64,000 nucleotides of DNA from Bradyrhizobiaceae bacterium (GCA_003963145.1 RXJJ01000002.1:124001-188000); one strand, 5' to 3'. Positions 47,897 through 57,138 are shown, numbered from the stretch's first letter. The notes: generated from the sequence alone by a model not told the origin. Program-made: numbers and translations.

Positions 47897-48871
47897 ATGA
47901 CCAAGGCCGTGCGTGTGCACAAACTGGGCGGACCGGAGGTTCTGACCTACGAGGACGTCGAGCTTGGCGATCCCGGCCCGGGAGAGGTGCGTATCCGCCA
48001 GCACGCCATCGGCCTTAACTTCATCGACTGCTATTTCCGAACCGGGCTCTACAAGGCACCTGGCCTTCCTTTCATTCTCGGCAATGAAGGGGCCGGTGAA
48101 ATTGTTGCAGTCGGACCAGGAGTGACGAATTTCCACCCTGGCGATCGGGTCGCATATTATCTCAATCTTGGAGCTTACGCAGCGGAACGCAACGCGCCCG
48201 CGGACAGGCTGGTAAAGTTACCCGACCATATCACTTATGAGCAGGCAGCCGTGCTGATGCTCAAAGGTCTGACCGTATGGTACCTGTTGCACAAGACCTT
48301 CAAGGTCGAACCCGGCCATCGGGTGCTTATTCATGCCGCGGCCGGCGGTGTGGGTTCGCTCGCCGTTCAATGGGCAAAAGCTCTCGGCGCGACTGTCATT
48401 GGCACGGCTGGATCGCAGGAAAAAGCCGATCTGGCTCTCGCCAATGGCTGCGATCATGTCATTCTTTACAAGACCGAAGATGTGGCCGAACGCGTAAAGC
48501 AGATCAGCCGCGGGGAACTATGCGACGTGGTTTATGACGGTGTCGGCAAGGACACGTTTCAGGGGTCGCTGAAATCATTGCGTCCCCGTGGTCTGTTTGT
48601 CAGCTTCGGCAATGCGTCGGGTCCAGTACCGCCATTCAACATCCTTGATTTGACGGCCCACGGCTCCCTGTTCGCGACACGGCCGAAACTGGCCGACCAT
48701 ATCGCCACACGAGCCGACCTGATCGAAGGCGCAGACGCTCTGTTCGCTGCTATCCTGAGCGGTACTTTGCACATTCCGATCAATCGCGCCTATGCGCTCA
48801 AGGATGCCACGAAGGCGCATTCCGATCTGGAAGCGCGGCTGACAACGGGCTCCTCGATCCTGAAACCCTGA
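47897..48871 (+). CDS. NADPH:quinone oxidoreductase (zeta-crystallin type)
   Basis: This cytoplasmic medium-chain reductase of 324 residues lacks the catalytic zinc. It has 'HAIGLNFIDCYFRTGLYK', 'LPFILGNEGAGEIVAVGPG', 'GDRVAYYLNLGAYAAERNAP' and the NADPH site 'VLIHAAAGGVGSLAVQWAKA'. This matches QorA-type quinone reductases. The start follows GGGAG 8 nt upstream; upstream frame extension lacks support. Its stop codon touches the rimO stop on the other strand (0-bp gap). Confidence 0.93.
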   Translation: MTKAVRVHKLGGPEVLTYEDVELGDPGPGEVRIRQHAIGLNFIDCYFRTGLYKAPGLPFILGNEGAGEIVAVGPGVTNFHPGDRVAYYLNLGAYAAERNAPADRLVKLPDHITYEQAAVLMLKGLTVWYLLHKTFKVEPGHRVLIHAAAGGVGSLAVQWAKALGATVIGTAGSQEKADLALANGCDHVILYKTEDVAERVKQISRGELCDVVYDGVGKDTFQGSLKSLRPRGLFVSFGNASGPVPPFNILDLTAHGSLFATRPKLADHIATRADLIEGADALFAAILSGTLHIPINRAYALKDATKAHSDLEARLTTGSSILKP

Positions 48872-50197
48872 TCAGAAGCCGGCGACGCTGCCGTGCAGAT
48901 CGTATTGATCGGCGCGCTCGATCTTTGCTGTCACGATGTCGCCGGTCTTGAGAGGCCGGCGGCTTGACACATAGACCGAGCCGTCGATCTGCGGTGCATC
49001 CGCTTTTGAGCGGCCCTTTGCAACGGTCGAACCGACTTCGTCGATGATGACCTGCTGGCGCGTACCGACCTTCCGCTTCAGCCGCTGTGCGGAAATCTTC
49101 TGCTGACGCGCCATCAGGGCATTCCAGCGCGCGGTTTTGATCTCTTCCGCTACCGGGTTCTCGATCGCATTCGACGCCGCGCCCGCCACGGACTCGTATT
49201 TGAAACATCCGACGCGATCGATCTGCGCCTCGTCGAGCCAGTCCAGCAGATATTGAAAATCGGAATCTGTTTCGCCGGGAAAACCCACGATGAATGTCGA
49301 GCGCAGCGTGAGATCGGGACATTGCTCGCGCCAGGACTTGATCCGTGCCAGCGTCTTGTCCTGGGCGGCGGGACGTCGCATGTGCTTCAGCACATCGGGA
49401 CTGGCGTGCTGAAACGGAATGTCCAGATAGGGCAGGACCTTTCCCTCCGTCATCAGCCCGATCACCTCGTCGACATGGGGGTAGGGATAGACATATTGCA
49501 GGCGGACCCATGCGCCGAGTTCGCCAAGTTCGCGCGACAGATCGAGAAATTTCGCGCGCACCTCGCGGTCCTTCCACGGGCTCGGCGCGTATTTCATATC
49601 AACTCCGTAGGCCGACGTATCCTGCGAGACGACGAGCAACTCCTTCACGCCGGCGGCGACCAGCTTTTCAGCCTCGCGCAGCACATCACCGGCCGGGCGC
49701 GAAACCAGATCGCCGCGCAGCTTCGGAATGATGCAGAAGGTACAGCGGTTGTTGCATCCTTCGGAAATTTTCAGATAGGCGTAGTGGCGCGGGGTCAGCT
49801 TGATACCCTGCGGCGGCACAAGATCGATGTGCGGATTATGAACCGGCGGCAGCGCGCGGTGCACGGCATCGAGTACGCTCTCATATTGCTGTGGGCCAGT
49901 AATCGAGAGCACGTTCGGATAGGCTCGCTCGATCTGTTCGGGCTCTGCGCCCATGCAGCCGGTGACAATGACCTTGCCATTCTCCGCCATCGCCTCGCCG
50001 ATCGCACCGAGCGATTCCTGCTTGGCGCTGTCAAGAAAACCACAGGTGTTGACGATCACGATGTCGGCGCCATCATGCTTGCGCGCCAGTTCGTATCCCT
50101 CCGCGCGCAGGCGCGTAATGATGCGTTCGGAATCCACAAGCGCCTTGGGACATCCGAGTGAGACAAAACTGATTTTCGGGGCGGAGCCCTGGTCCAT
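48872..50197 (-). CDS. rimO: Ribosomal protein S12 methylthiotransferase
   Basis: RimO is a radical-SAM enzyme that adds a methylthio group to Asp89 of ribosomal protein S12. The 441-residue protein has the N-terminal cluster-binding domain with '[16 protein letters not shown]', '[10 protein letters not shown]' and '[12 protein letters not shown]', the radical-SAM triad in '[20 protein letters not shown]' (CxxxCxxC), '[10 protein letters not shown]' and a C-terminal TRAM domain. These features separate it from MiaB. It is divergent from nasT, with 112 bp between starts. Confidence 0.96.
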   Translation of the reverse strand: MDQGSAPKISFVSLGCPKALVDSERIITRLRAEGYELARKHDGADIVIVNTCGFLDSAKQESLGAIGEAMAENGKVIVTGCMGAEPEQIERAYPNVLSITGPQQYESVLDAVHRALPPVHNPHIDLVPPQGIKLTPRHYAYLKISEGCNNRCTFCIIPKLRGDLVSRPAGDVLREAEKLVAAGVKELLVVSQDTSAYGVDMKYAPSPWKDREVRAKFLDLSRELGELGAWVRLQYVYPYPHVDEVIGLMTEGKVLPYLDIPFQHASPDVLKHMRRPAAQDKTLARIKSWREQCPDLTLRSTFIVGFPGETDSDFQYLLDWLDEAQIDRVGCFKYESVAGAASNAIENPVAEEIKTARWNALMARQQKISAQRLKRKVGTRQQVIIDEVGSTVAKGRSKADAPQIDGSVYVSSRRPLKTGDIVTAKIERADQYDLHGSVAGF

Positions 50198-50309
50198 CTT
50201 CGTATCCTGCTGGGAAGCGCAGGACCTATCTCCGATCCTTCATAAATTCAAGGCTTTAAGCCCGGCAATCGCGCGTGCTAGAGTTGTTGTGCCGGAATGT
50301 GAGAGTTGA

Positions 50310-50900
50310 ATGGCTGCGGATTCCTCGTTCAAGATCGTCATCGTGGACGAAAGCCCGATCCGCGCCGCGATCCTGGAGGAGGGGCTGCGGGACGCCGGCT
50401 TCACCGGTGTTGTGCATATCCGTGAGATGCACAACCTGCTGGCGCGGATATACGCCCTCGATCCGGACGTCATCCTGATCGATCTGGAAAACCCGAGCCG
50501 CGACATTCTCGAACAGATGTTTCAGGTCAGCCGTGCGGTGCGCCGGCCGATCGCCATGTTTGTCGACCAGAGCGATGCGGATTCAATCCAGCGCTCGGTC
50601 GAGGCCGGTGTGTCGGCCTACATCGTCGACGGCCTCAAGCGCGAGCGCATCAAGCCGATCCTCGATCTGTGCGTGTCGCGCTTCAACGCGTTTTCCAAAC
50701 TTCAGGACGAACTCGACAGGACAAAAACCGCGCTCGAAGAGCGCAAAATCGTCGATCGCGCCAAGGGAATATTGATGAAATTGAAGAACCTCACCGAAGA
50801 AGAGGCGTACGTTCTTATGCGCTCCACGGCCATGCGCGAGAAGAAAAAAATCGGCGAGATAGCCCAATCCATCGTGACGGCATCGGAGTTGTTGAAATGA
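50310..50900 (+). CDS. nasT: NasT: ANTAR-type RNA-binding antiterminator
   Basis: NasT allows transcription through leader terminators of nitrate-assimilation genes. The 196-residue protein has a receiver domain ('FKIVIVDESPIRAAILEEGL', acceptor Asp region 'DVILIDLENPS') and a C-terminal ANTAR domain ('VDRAKGILMKLKNLTEEEAY' and 'KKKIGEIAQSIV'), which binds paired hairpins. In nitrate-free cells NasS holds NasT inactive. The stop overlaps the nasS start by 4 bp (ATGA). A fitting leader target lies at 52223-52259. Confidence 0.93.
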   Translation: MAADSSFKIVIVDESPIRAAILEEGLRDAGFTGVVHIREMHNLLARIYALDPDVILIDLENPSRDILEQMFQVSRAVRRPIAMFVDQSDADSIQRSVEAGVSAYIVDGLKRERIKPILDLCVSRFNAFSKLQDELDRTKTALEERKIVDRAKGILMKLKNLTEEEAYVLMRSTAMREKKKIGEIAQSIVTASELLK

Positions 50901-52072
50901 CCGGCACCCCACTTCGAATCGGATTTATTCCGCTGGTTGACGCGTCCGCGTTGATCGTCGCCGTTGACAAGGGCTTCACGGCGGACGAGGGCCTGGATGT
51001 CACGCTGGTTCGGGAGGTGTCGTGGTCGAATGTTCGCGACAAGCTGAACATCGGTCTGTTCGACGCGGCGCATCTTCTCGCGCCGGTTGCCATTGCCTCA
51101 AGCCTCGGTCTTGCACAGGTGAAGGTGCCGATCGTCGCCCCGTTCAATCTGGGCATCAATGGCAACGCCATCACCGTGACCAATGCGTTGCACGCGGCAA
51201 TCATGGGCGAACTTGACGGCGATCCGAGCGACCCGCTGGCGACTGCGAATGCGCTTGCGCGTGTCGTCGCGGCGCGGCGCAGGCGGGGCGAGGACCAGCT
51301 GACTTTCGGCATGACGTTTCCGTTCTCGACGCACAATTATCAGCTCCGGTTCTGGATGGCGTCAGGCGGTGTCGATCCCGACGAAGATGTGCGCCTTGTC
51401 GTCCTGCCGCCTCCCTATATGGCTGAGAGCATTTATAACGGTCACGTAGATGCATTTTGCGTCGGTGCACCCTGGAATTCGATCGCGGTTGATCTCGGCA
51501 TCGCCCACATTTTGCATTTTGTGGCCGATATCCTGACCCGCGCCGCCGAGAAGGTGCTGGCGGTGCGAGAGCCATGGGCGCGCGATAATGCGGAAACGGT
51601 CGAAAAACTGGTCAGGGCGCATCAGCGTGCGGCCGATTTCATTGAGAGTCCCGATCATCGCGAAGAGGCGTCGGTGATCCTGTCCAAGCCGGAGCGGATC
51701 GGCGTCGATCCGGAGGTCATCCTGCGCACCCTCACGGGCCGGCTGAAGGTTTCTCCGGATGGCGCGTATCGGGAAAGCAGCCGATATCTCCTGGTTGGCC
51801 GGGAGGGCGCCGGCCGTCCCGATCCTGTCCAGGCAGCATGGCTTTACGCACAGATGGTGCGGTGGGGACAGGCGCCGCTCAAACAAGAACTCCTTCTGAC
51901 CGCGCAGCGCGTCTTTAGACCTGACCTGTATGACGCCGCGACAGGTCACACCACAGGCGTCGGCTTCACGGGCGATCACGTCGGTGAATTTACCGGGCAG
52001 CCCTTTGATCCCGCCGAGCTCGAGCGGTACCTGTCCGCATTCAGCATTAGGCGCGACGGGAACATCCTTTGA
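50897..52072 (+). CDS. nasS: NasS: nitrate/nitrite-sensing NrtA-like regulator
   Basis: NasS is a cytoplasmic relative of NrtA/CmpA binding proteins that binds nitrate or nitrite and releases NasT. The 391-residue protein starts directly with the binding fold ('RIGFIPLVDASALIVAVDKG', 'GMTFPFSTHNYQLRFWMASG', 'NGHVDAFCVGAPWNSIA') and, unlike NrtA at 52396, has no signal peptide. This supports the sensor role. It is translationally coupled to nasT. Confidence 0.93.
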   Translation: MTGTPLRIGFIPLVDASALIVAVDKGFTADEGLDVTLVREVSWSNVRDKLNIGLFDAAHLLAPVAIASSLGLAQVKVPIVAPFNLGINGNAITVTNALHAAIMGELDGDPSDPLATANALARVVAARRRRGEDQLTFGMTFPFSTHNYQLRFWMASGGVDPDEDVRLVVLPPPYMAESIYNGHVDAFCVGAPWNSIAVDLGIAHILHFVADILTRAAEKVLAVREPWARDNAETVEKLVRAHQRAADFIESPDHREEASVILSKPERIGVDPEVILRTLTGRLKVSPDGAYRESSRYLLVGREGAGRPDPVQAAWLYAQMVRWGQAPLKQELLLTAQRVFRPDLYDAATGHTTGVGFTGDHVGEFTGQPFDPAELERYLSAFSIRRDGNIL

Positions 52073-52098
52073 AATGCAATTCAGCGCTTAAAGTATGA

Positions 52099-52113
52099 GC
52101 GATTGCCAATCGC
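52099..52113. promoter_or_regulatory. Perfect 15-bp dyad, candidate activator site
   Basis: GCGATTG-C-CAATCGC lies 83-97 bp upstream of the sigma54-like element, a normal place for an enhancer-binding protein such as NtrC. The sequence is not a standard NtrC box, so the regulator is uncertain. Confidence 0.45.
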
Positions 52114-52195
52114 GCAGGCTTTTCTGACCCCAGCGACCTTTTTGAGTATCCCGGCTATTTATTTGTAAAACTGCAATTTTTGGCGCTGCGGGAAG

Positions 52196-52211
52196 TGGCA
52201 TGAACTTTGAA
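52196..52211 (+). promoter_or_regulatory. Sigma54-like promoter of the nrt-nas operon
   Basis: TGGCATG-N4-TTGAA matches the TGGCACG-N4-TTGCA consensus at 10 of 12 fixed positions, with GG kept and the -12 GC changed to GA. Transcription would start near 52221, immediately before the first leader hairpin. Confidence 0.5.
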
Positions 52212-52222
52212 TAAATGGAAAC

Positions 52223-52259
52223 AGGCCGGATGAACGGCCTAACGGGCCATTGATGGCCC
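52223..52259 (+). promoter_or_regulatory. Two-hairpin ANTAR (NasT) RNA target
   Basis: Hairpin P1 has stem AGGCCG/CGGCCT (52223-52228, 52235-52240) with hexaloop GATGAA. Hairpin P2 has stem GGGCC/GGCCC (52244-52248, 52255-52259) with hexaloop ATTGAT. The two are 3 nt apart. Paired hexaloops with A at position 1 and G at position 4 are the ANTAR target rule; P2 fits both, P1 fits G4 only. Confidence 0.75.
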
Positions 52260-52263
52260 ACGC

Positions 52264-52324
52264 AGCAAAGCCGCTGTCCCGAGAACGCGCATTCGCGCGG
52301 GGTTCGGGGGCGGCTTTTGCTTTT
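52264..52324 (+). terminator. Leader (attenuator) terminator before nrtA
   Basis: A long stem (AAGCCGC/GCGGCTT outer, CCCGA/TCGGG middle, CGCGC/GCGCG inner) is followed by TTTTGCTTTT. It lies between the ANTAR hairpins and nrtA, as needed for NasT antitermination. Confidence 0.78.
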
Positions 52325-52395
52325 GCGTTTTACCGACAGCGCGGGACTGGGGCAGCCGGCTTTTCAATCATTTGATCCTTTGAAAGGACGACACA

Positions 52396-53715
52396 ATGAC
52401 GAAGACCACTAAACGGGGACAAACCGGCGGCAAGATCAGCCGCCGCGAATTGATAAAGGCCAGCGCCGGGACAGCGGCATTGCTTGCGGCGGCAAAACTG
52501 AACTTTCCAGCCGGCGCTTTCGCGCAAGGCGCGGGTCCGGAAGTGACGGCGGCGAAGCTCGGCTTTATTGCGCTGACTGACGCGACGCCTTTGTTCGTCG
52601 CCAAGGAAAAGGGAATCTTTGCGAAATACGGAATGCCCGATGTCGAGGTACAGAAGCAGGCATCGTGGGGCACGACACGCGACAATCTCGTCCTTGGGTC
52701 GGAAGGCAATGGTATCGATGGCGCACATATTCTGACGCCGATGCCTTATCTGATTTCCTCGGGCAAGGTGACGCAGAACAACGTTCCGACTCCGATGTAC
52801 ATCCTGGCTCGTCTCAACCTGAACGGCCAGTGCATCTCGGTCGCCAAAGAATATGCCAATCTCAAAATCGGCGTCGACACCAAGCCGTTCAAACCGGCGC
52901 TCGAAGCCAAGAAAGCTTCGGGCAAGAGCGTAAAAGCCGCGATGACGTTTCCCGGCGGTACGCACGACCTGTGGATTCGTTACTGGCTCGCGGCCGGCGG
53001 CATTGATCCTGACAAGGATATCGAAACCATCGTCGTTCCGCCCGCGCAGATGGTCGCCAATATGAAAGTCGGCACCATGGACGCGTTCTGCGTCTGCGAG
53101 CCGTGGAACCTCCAGCTGATCCATCAGGACATCGGCTACACCGCCCTGACCACTGGCGAATTGTGGGACAAGCATCCGGAAAAATCCTTCGGTTTGCGCG
53201 CCGCCTACGTCGATAAATATCCAAAAGCGGCCAAGGCGCTTCTGATGGCGGTGATGGAAGCGCAGCAGTGGTGCGAGAACGTGGACAATCGGCGTGAGGC
53301 GGCGGAGATCTGCTCGAAACGCCAGTGGATCAACGTTCCTGTCGAAGACGTTACCGACCGCATGCTCGGCAAGTTCGACTACGGTACTGGCCGCGTGGTC
53401 GAAAACAGCCCGCAGCAGATGCGTTTCTGGAAGGACCATGCGTCCTATCCGTTCCAGAGCCATGACCTGTGGTTCATCACCGAAGACATCCGCTGGGGCA
53501 AATACGAAGCGGGCTACGACGCGAAATCGTTGATCGCGAAGGTCAACCGCGAGGATCTGTGGCGCGAGGCCGCCAAGGATCTCGGGGTTTCGGCGGCGGA
53601 TATTCCGGCATCGAAATCGCGCGGCAAGGAAACGTTCTTTGACGGCAAGGTCTTCGATCCGGAAAACCCGTCGGCGTATTTGAAGTCCTTGTCCATCAAG
53701 CGTGTTGACGCCTGA
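52396..53715 (+). CDS. nrtA: Nitrate ABC transporter, periplasmic binding protein (Tat signal)
   Basis: NrtA captures nitrate (and nitrite) in the periplasm. The 439-residue precursor has a Tat signal 'KISRRELIKASAGTAALLAA' ending near 'AGAFAQGA'. The mature part shows the NrtA/CmpA fold: 'KLGFIALTDATPLFVAKEKG', 'GMPDVEVQKQASWGTTRDNL', 'MTFPGGTHDLWIRYWLAAGG' and 'VGTMDAFCVCEPWNLQLIHQ'. The start has GAAAGGA upstream. It is the first gene after the attenuator leader and is followed by a stable hairpin that may raise its expression relative to nrtB. Confidence 0.95.
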   Translation: MTKTTKRGQTGGKISRRELIKASAGTAALLAAAKLNFPAGAFAQGAGPEVTAAKLGFIALTDATPLFVAKEKGIFAKYGMPDVEVQKQASWGTTRDNLVLGSEGNGIDGAHILTPMPYLISSGKVTQNNVPTPMYILARLNLNGQCISVAKEYANLKIGVDTKPFKPALEAKKASGKSVKAAMTFPGGTHDLWIRYWLAAGGIDPDKDIETIVVPPAQMVANMKVGTMDAFCVCEPWNLQLIHQDIGYTALTTGELWDKHPEKSFGLRAAYVDKYPKAAKALLMAVMEAQQWCENVDNRREAAEICSKRQWINVPVEDVTDRMLGKFDYGTGRVVENSPQQMRFWKDHASYPFQSHDLWFITEDIRWGKYEAGYDAKSLIAKVNREDLWREAAKDLGVSAADIPASKSRGKETFFDGKVFDPENPSAYLKSLSIKRVDA

Positions 53716-53722
53716 GCCATCG

Positions 53723-53750
53723 AGCGGACTGCCGTACGCGGCAGTCCGCT
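53723..53750 (+). terminator. Stable intercistronic hairpin between nrtA and nrtB
   Basis: A perfect 12-bp stem (53723-53734 with 53739-53750) with TACG loop lies just after the nrtA stop and has only a weak TCTT tail. It is probably an RNA-stabilising or partial terminator, giving more binding protein than permease. Confidence 0.6.
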
Positions 53751-53775
53751 TCTTGAAATATTCGGAGACACGCCA

Positions 53776-54669
53776 ATGAACATGACCGTCCTTAAGGCCG
53801 ACGCGGCAAAATCCGCCTCATCGATCTCGGCCGCCGTTGTGAGTTTGCCATCATCACGTGCGCCTTTGCTGGACCGGCTTTCGAAATATGCCGGCAGCGC
53901 GGCGGCGAACATCGTTCCCCCCGTTCTCGTGATTGGGTTGCTCCTGTTGGTCTGGGAGCTGCTTTGCCGCAAGGCGGGGTCAACCCTGCCGCCGCCAACA
54001 CGCGTATATAGCGACACGAAGGATCTGATCTTTCATCCCTTCTTCGACAATGGCGGCATTGATAAAGGATTGGGCTGGCACCTGTTGGCCTCGCTGCATC
54101 GCGTTGCCGTCGGCTATTCACTGGCTGCTATTGCGGGTGTCGCCCTCGGAACGCTGGTCGGACAATCGGTCTGGGCGATGCGCGGACTCGACCCGGTATT
54201 CCAGGTGTTGCGCACGATTCCGCCGCTGGCATGGCTGCCTTTGTCGCTCGCGGCGTTTCGCGATGGTCAGCCGTCTGCGATCTTCGTCATCTTCATCACG
54301 GCAATCTGGCCGATCATCATTAATACGGCTGTCGGTATTCGCAACATTCCGCAGGACTATCGTAACGTCGCCGCCGTGGTGCGGCTCAATCCGTTCGAGT
54401 TCTTCTGGAAAATCATGATCCCGTCGGCCGCGCCGTACATCTTCACGGGCCTGAGGATCGGCATCGGTCTGTCCTGGCTTGCCATCGTTGCGGCCGAAAT
54501 GCTGATCGGCGGCGTCGGTATCGGCTTCTTCATCTGGGACGCCTGGAATTCCTCGCACATCAGCGAAATCATTCTGGCGCTGTTCTATGTCGGAATCGTC
54601 GGCTTCATTCTCGATCGTCTGATCGCGGGTGTCGGCGCTTTTTTCACTCGCGGCACATCGCTGACTTAA
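53776..54669 (+). CDS. nrtB: Nitrate ABC transporter permease
   Basis: NrtB is the membrane component of the nitrate importer. The 297-residue protein has about six membrane segments after a 30-residue cytoplasmic start. The ABC-permease EAA-like loop is seen as 'RNVAAVVRLNPFEFFWKIMI' and 'PSAAPYIFTGLRIGIGLSWL'. It shares the family pattern of taurine/nitrate/sulfonate permeases (SsuC/TauC/NrtB). The adjacent genes fix the substrate as nitrate or nitrite. Confidence 0.93.
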   Translation: MNMTVLKADAAKSASSISAAVVSLPSSRAPLLDRLSKYAGSAAANIVPPVLVIGLLLLVWELLCRKAGSTLPPPTRVYSDTKDLIFHPFFDNGGIDKGLGWHLLASLHRVAVGYSLAAIAGVALGTLVGQSVWAMRGLDPVFQVLRTIPPLAWLPLSLAAFRDGQPSAIFVIFITAIWPIIINTAVGIRNIPQDYRNVAAVVRLNPFEFFWKIMIPSAAPYIFTGLRIGIGLSWLAIVAAEMLIGGVGIGFFIWDAWNSSHISEIILALFYVGIVGFILDRLIAGVGAFFTRGTSLT

Positions 54670-54679
54670 GGGGGTCGTC

Positions 54680-55474
54680 ATGCAGGATTATCTGAAGCTG
54701 GATCACATCGACAAGACCTTCACGCGCGGCAATGCGACAACGGAGGTCTTGAAGGAAGTCACGCTCGATATCGCGGAAGGCGAGTATGTCTCGATCATCG
54801 GCCATTCCGGATGCGGAAAATCGACTCTCCTCAATATCATTGCCGGACTGACGCAAGCGACCACGGGTGGTGTCATTTTGCAGGGTCGGGAGGTTAACTC
54901 ACCCGGACCGGATCGCGCCGTGGTTTTTCAGAATCACAGTCTTTTGCCGTGGCTGACGGTGTACGAGAACGTGCGTCTTGGCGTTGACAAGGTGTTCGGT
55001 TCGGCGAAAAGCCGTGCCGAGCGCGACGCATGGACCATGCACAACCTCGGCCTGGTGCAAATGGCCCATGCCAGAGACAAGCGGCCTTCGGAAATTTCCG
55101 GCGGCATGAAACAGCGTGTCGGTATTGCCCGGGCGCTGGCCATGGAGCCGAAGGTTCTGCTGCTCGACGAGCCGTTCGGCGCGCTTGATGCGCTGACGCG
55201 CGCGCATCTTCAGGACAGCGTGATGGCGCTGCATCAGAAGCTCAACAACACTGTGCTGATGATTACGCATGATGTGGACGAAGCGGTGCTGCTGTCGGAC
55301 CGGATCGTGATGATGACCAACGGGCCGAGCGCACGGATTGGCGAAATCCTTGAAGTATCCTTGCCGCATCCGCGCAAGCGCCTCGAGCTTGCATCCAACG
55401 CGACATACCTCAAATGCCGGCAGCGCGTACTTGAGTTTCTCTATGAGCGTCAGCGTTTTGTCGAAGCGGCTTAA
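54680..55474 (+). CDS. nrtC: Nitrate ABC transporter ATP-binding protein
   Basis: This ATPase of 264 residues drives the importer. It has Walker A 'IIGHSGCGKSTLLNI', Q-loop 'VFQNHSLLPWLTV', signature 'SEISGGMKQRVGIARALAME' and Walker B 'LLLDEPFGALD'. The length equals NrtD rather than the cyanobacterial NrtC, which has an additional NrtA-like regulatory domain, so no such domain is fused here. The name follows the Bradyrhizobium nrtABC usage. Confidence 0.93.
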   Translation: MQDYLKLDHIDKTFTRGNATTEVLKEVTLDIAEGEYVSIIGHSGCGKSTLLNIIAGLTQATTGGVILQGREVNSPGPDRAVVFQNHSLLPWLTVYENVRLGVDKVFGSAKSRAERDAWTMHNLGLVQMAHARDKRPSEISGGMKQRVGIARALAMEPKVLLLDEPFGALDALTRAHLQDSVMALHQKLNNTVLMITHDVDEAVLLSDRIVMMTNGPSARIGEILEVSLPHPRKRLELASNATYLKCRQRVLEFLYERQRFVEAA

Positions 55475-55491
55475 GCCAAAAGGAGGGACAT

Positions 55492-55914
55492 ATGACCCCG
55501 CAACAGGTGACTCTGGTCCAGGACAGTTTTGCGAAAGTCGCGCCGATCGCGGATCAGGCGGCGGTGATCTTCTACGATCGTCTGTTCGAGATCGCGCCGC
55601 AGGTACGCTCGCTGTTCAAGGGTGACATGGCGGAACAGCGCCGCAAGCTGATGGCGATGCTGACGGTGGTGGTGAATGGCCTGTCGAAGCTCGACACCAT
55701 CCTGCCGGCCGCGAGCGCGCTGGCGAAGCGCCATGTCGCTTACGGCGCGCAGCCCGCGCATTACCCCGTCGTCGGGGCGGCGCTGCTCTGGACCCTTGAA
55801 AAAGGGCTCGGCGACGCCTGGACGTCGGACGTGGCGAGCGCATGGGGCGAGGCTTACGGAATCCTTTCCGGCTACATGATGTCCGAAGCCTACGGGCAGG
55901 CTGCGGCGGAGTGA
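55492..55914 (+). CDS. bjgb: Bjgb-type single-domain bacterial haemoglobin
   Basis: This is a globin of 140 residues. The proximal haem His is in 'AKRHVAYGAQPAHYPVVG', followed by 'ALLWTLEKGLGDAWTSD', and 'VIFYDRLFEIAPQVRSLFKG' contains the B10 Tyr region. In Bradyrhizobium, Bjgb works with Flp to remove nitric oxide made during nitrate assimilation. The protein has only the globin domain, without the reductase part of flavohaemoglobins. It sits 17 bp after nrtC and 7 bp before flp. Confidence 0.93.
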   Translation: MTPQQVTLVQDSFAKVAPIADQAAVIFYDRLFEIAPQVRSLFKGDMAEQRRKLMAMLTVVVNGLSKLDTILPAASALAKRHVAYGAQPAHYPVVGAALLWTLEKGLGDAWTSDVASAWGEAYGILSGYMMSEAYGQAAAE

Positions 55915-55921
55915 GGCAAAG

Positions 55922-57136
55922 GTGAGCGACCCCCTCGTTATCATCGGCAATGGAATGGCGGCCGCGCGCTTCGTCGAGGAGCTGTCGACGCGCGCGCTGG
56001 GCCGCTACGCCATTGCGGTGATCGGCGACGAGCCAAGGCTTGCCTATAATCGCGTGCTGTTGTCGTCGGTTCTTGCCGGTGAAATTGAGTCCGGCGACAT
56101 CGAACTCAAGAACTCTGCATGGTGGCGCGATCGCGGAGTTACCCTGAAATACGCCTGCGCGGCGAGGGAGATCGATACCACCGAACGCGTGGTTCGTCTT
56201 GCGAATGGCGAGCGCGTGCCTTTCGCCAAGCTTGTCATTGCGACGGGTTCCTCGGCGTTGCGGCTGAATGTGCCGGGCAGTAATCTTGCCGGCGTTCATA
56301 CATTCCGCGACATCCGGGATGTCGATATCCTGCTGGGGCTCGCGCGAGACAGGAAGCGCGTGATCGTTATCGGCGGCGGCCTGCTCGGGCTTGAGGCCGC
56401 CTATGGGCTAACCAAAGCCGGATCGAAGGTCACGCTGCTGCATCTGATGGACCGCCTGATGGAGCGGCAGCTTGATGCCGCCGCTGCCGCCGTTTTGAAG
56501 CAACGCGTCGAGGAAAAGGGTGTCGAGGTTCTTCTCAAGGCCAGCACGGCGAAGATCCTGGGCGACGAGCGTGTCGAAGGCGTCGAACTCGCCGATGGAT
56601 GCACCCTTGCGGCAGACGCGGTGATTTTTGCCGCAGGCATCCGGCCCAATGCCGCTTTGGCGAAAGAAGCGGGTATTTCCGTCAATCGCGGCATTGTCGT
56701 CGACGACAGAATGCAGACCAGTGTGGAAAGCGTATTCGCGCTTGGCGAATGCGCGGAGCATCGCGGCGTTTGCTACGGACTGGTCGAGCCCGCTTACGAG
56801 CAGGCGCGCGTCCTGGCCGAGCATCTCTCGGATGAAAAAACCTTGTATGGAGGCAGCGTTGTCTCCACGAATCTGAAAGTCTCCGGCGTGAGCGTGTTCT
56901 CGGCAGGGGATTTTGAAGAGAAAGAAGGCAGCGAAACAATGACGTTTCGCGATTTGCGACGTGGCATTTACAAAAAACTGATCGTCTCCGGCGACAGGCT
57001 CACGGGAGCCGTGCTCATCGGCGATACCCAGGATGCCCTTTGGTATCTTGATTTGATCCGTACCCAGAAACACATCGCCACGATGCGCCATGATCTGATG
57101 TTCGGCCGCGCACTGGCGGAGCCGAAGGCTGCCTGA
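55922..57136 (+). CDS. flp: FAD-dependent NAD(P)H oxidoreductase (Flp)
   Basis: The 404-residue protein is the pyridine-nucleotide-disulfide-type flavoprotein that in Bradyrhizobium feeds electrons to NasC and Bjgb. It has an FAD site 'LVIIGNGMAAARFVEEL', the NAD(P)H site 'VIVIGGGLLGLEAAYGLTKA' and the second FAD-binding 'VFALGECAEHRGV'. The sequence resembles the N-terminal FAD module of NirB. It starts with GTG, following AGG in the short gap after bjgb, and ends 2 bp before nirA. Confidence 0.92.
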   Translation: MSDPLVIIGNGMAAARFVEELSTRALGRYAIAVIGDEPRLAYNRVLLSSVLAGEIESGDIELKNSAWWRDRGVTLKYACAAREIDTTERVVRLANGERVPFAKLVIATGSSALRLNVPGSNLAGVHTFRDIRDVDILLGLARDRKRVIVIGGGLLGLEAAYGLTKAGSKVTLLHLMDRLMERQLDAAAAAVLKQRVEEKGVEVLLKASTAKILGDERVEGVELADGCTLAADAVIFAAGIRPNAALAKEAGISVNRGIVVDDRMQTSVESVFALGECAEHRGVCYGLVEPAYEQARVLAEHLSDEKTLYGGSVVSTNLKVSGVSVFSAGDFEEKEGSETMTFRDLRRGIYKKLIVSGDRLTGAVLIGDTQDALWYLDLIRTQKHIATMRHDLMFGRALAEPKAA

Positions 57137-57138
57137 CC

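Larger units (their letters stand above)
52073..52395 (+). other. Leader and promoter region of the nitrate assimilation operon
   Basis: This 323-bp gap holds, in order, a 15-bp dyad (52099-52113), a sigma54-like promoter (52196-52211), two ANTAR-type hairpins (52223-52259) and a terminator (52264-52324), before the nrtA ribosome site (AAAGGA) and start. The arrangement is that of a NasT-controlled leader. Confidence 0.8.
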
